Assembly (NCBI GenBank): GCA_023410055.1
Contig: JAEYQK010000123.1
Coordinates: 1 to 64,000, forward strand
Source: Acidobacteriota bacterium
Lineage (GTDB): Bacteria > Acidobacteriota > Terriglobia > Terriglobales > Acidobacteriaceae
Length of the DNA stretch: 64,000 nucleotides
Direction of reading: 5' to 3'
Shown here piece by piece: positions 63,855 through 64,000 of the stretch. Position 1 is the first letter of the stretch. Each line of letters opens with the position of its first letter. The position numbers and the translations under genes were made by a program. The notes under the pieces were generated by a model, which did not search any database, was not told the DNA's origin, and was given only the letters and a program-made list of their open reading frames with translations.

Positions 63855-64000
63855 GGTCGCTCCTGTCGAACAGATATCTTACAGAAACCGGCGGCCTGCG
63901 GTCAGCGACAAGCAACCGTGATCGACTTCGGGCACGGGCGTCTACCGGGAAGTTCCTCGCCTGCGAGACTCGCAGCTAAGTACTAGGTACTCTAAACTGT
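63855..64000. other. Upstream region of hemL with short repeat
   Basis: Contains an AAGTACTAGGTACTC unit (63978-63992) like the 31264 and 62470 tracts. No other feature recognised before the edge. Confidence 0.5.

Overview
The window looks like chromosome from an acidobacterium (Acidobacteriota, Terriglobia/Koribacter-like). The case rests on a VWFA-related protein of the acidobacterial type, a MacB/FtsX-type 'duplicated orphan' permease, a TonB-dependent receptor with an N-terminal carboxypeptidase-like domain, many secreted carbohydrate-active proteins, moderately high GC, and intergenic DNA full of short dispersed hairpin repeats. This placement is inference from gene content, not a database match.

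Layout. 1-2.4 kb: proBA on the minus strand (proA cut by the left edge). 2.5-8.4 kb: a REC-like small protein, a pectinesterase-like secreted protein with altered catalytic motifs, two secreted unknowns and an ABC-2 exporter pair. 8.4-16 kb: acyl-CoA carboxylase beta chain, HAD phosphatase, Tat-exported DUF362 protein, secreted esterase, succinate/acetate CoA-transferase. 16-24 kb: polA diverging from a sirtuin gene, a NatAB-like ABC exporter, a zinc-ribbon protein, a DUF374 acyltransferase. 24-26.6 kb: a cobalamin riboswitch upstream of a BtuB-like receptor. 27-33 kb: trmO, a DUF5694 protein, ilvD, an acetate transporter (SatP type), serA. 33-44 kb: a TPR protein, an acyltransferase and a plant-polymer group (GH43-like, clan GH-A hydrolase, esterase, two paralogous small secreted proteins, VWFA protein). 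44-47 kb: an isolated TIR-like/TPR gene between repeat-rich non-coding stretches. 47-53 kb: dnaA facing the conserved rpmH-rnpA-yidD-yidC-jag cluster. 53-64 kb: aldo/keto reductase, mtgA, a third esterase, lipA, a cold-shock protein, glgC, an ADOP-type permease, cytochrome c, DUF488 and hemL.

How the genes fit together. Secreted esterases, GH43-like and clan GH-A proteins point to growth on plant or microbial polysaccharides. The acetate transporter and CoA-transferase handle acetate/succinyl-CoA. The acyl-CoA carboxylase would feed methylmalonyl-CoA, whose mutase needs B12, and B12 uptake is represented by the riboswitch-controlled receptor. The dnaA/rpmH region may lie near the replication origin.

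Most unusual feature. Several families of short hairpin repeats are scattered through the window. Some begin with GTAG or GGAG, as REP elements do; others begin GGTGCCCCA. They have entered functional sequence: in frame inside polA (in a degenerated proofreading domain), twice inside rnpA, at the sirtuin start, in a peripheral arm of the cobalamin riboswitch, and over the stop codons of yidC and the DUF488 gene. No transposase is present here. The TIR-like/TPR gene is the best candidate for a new immune or signalling protein.
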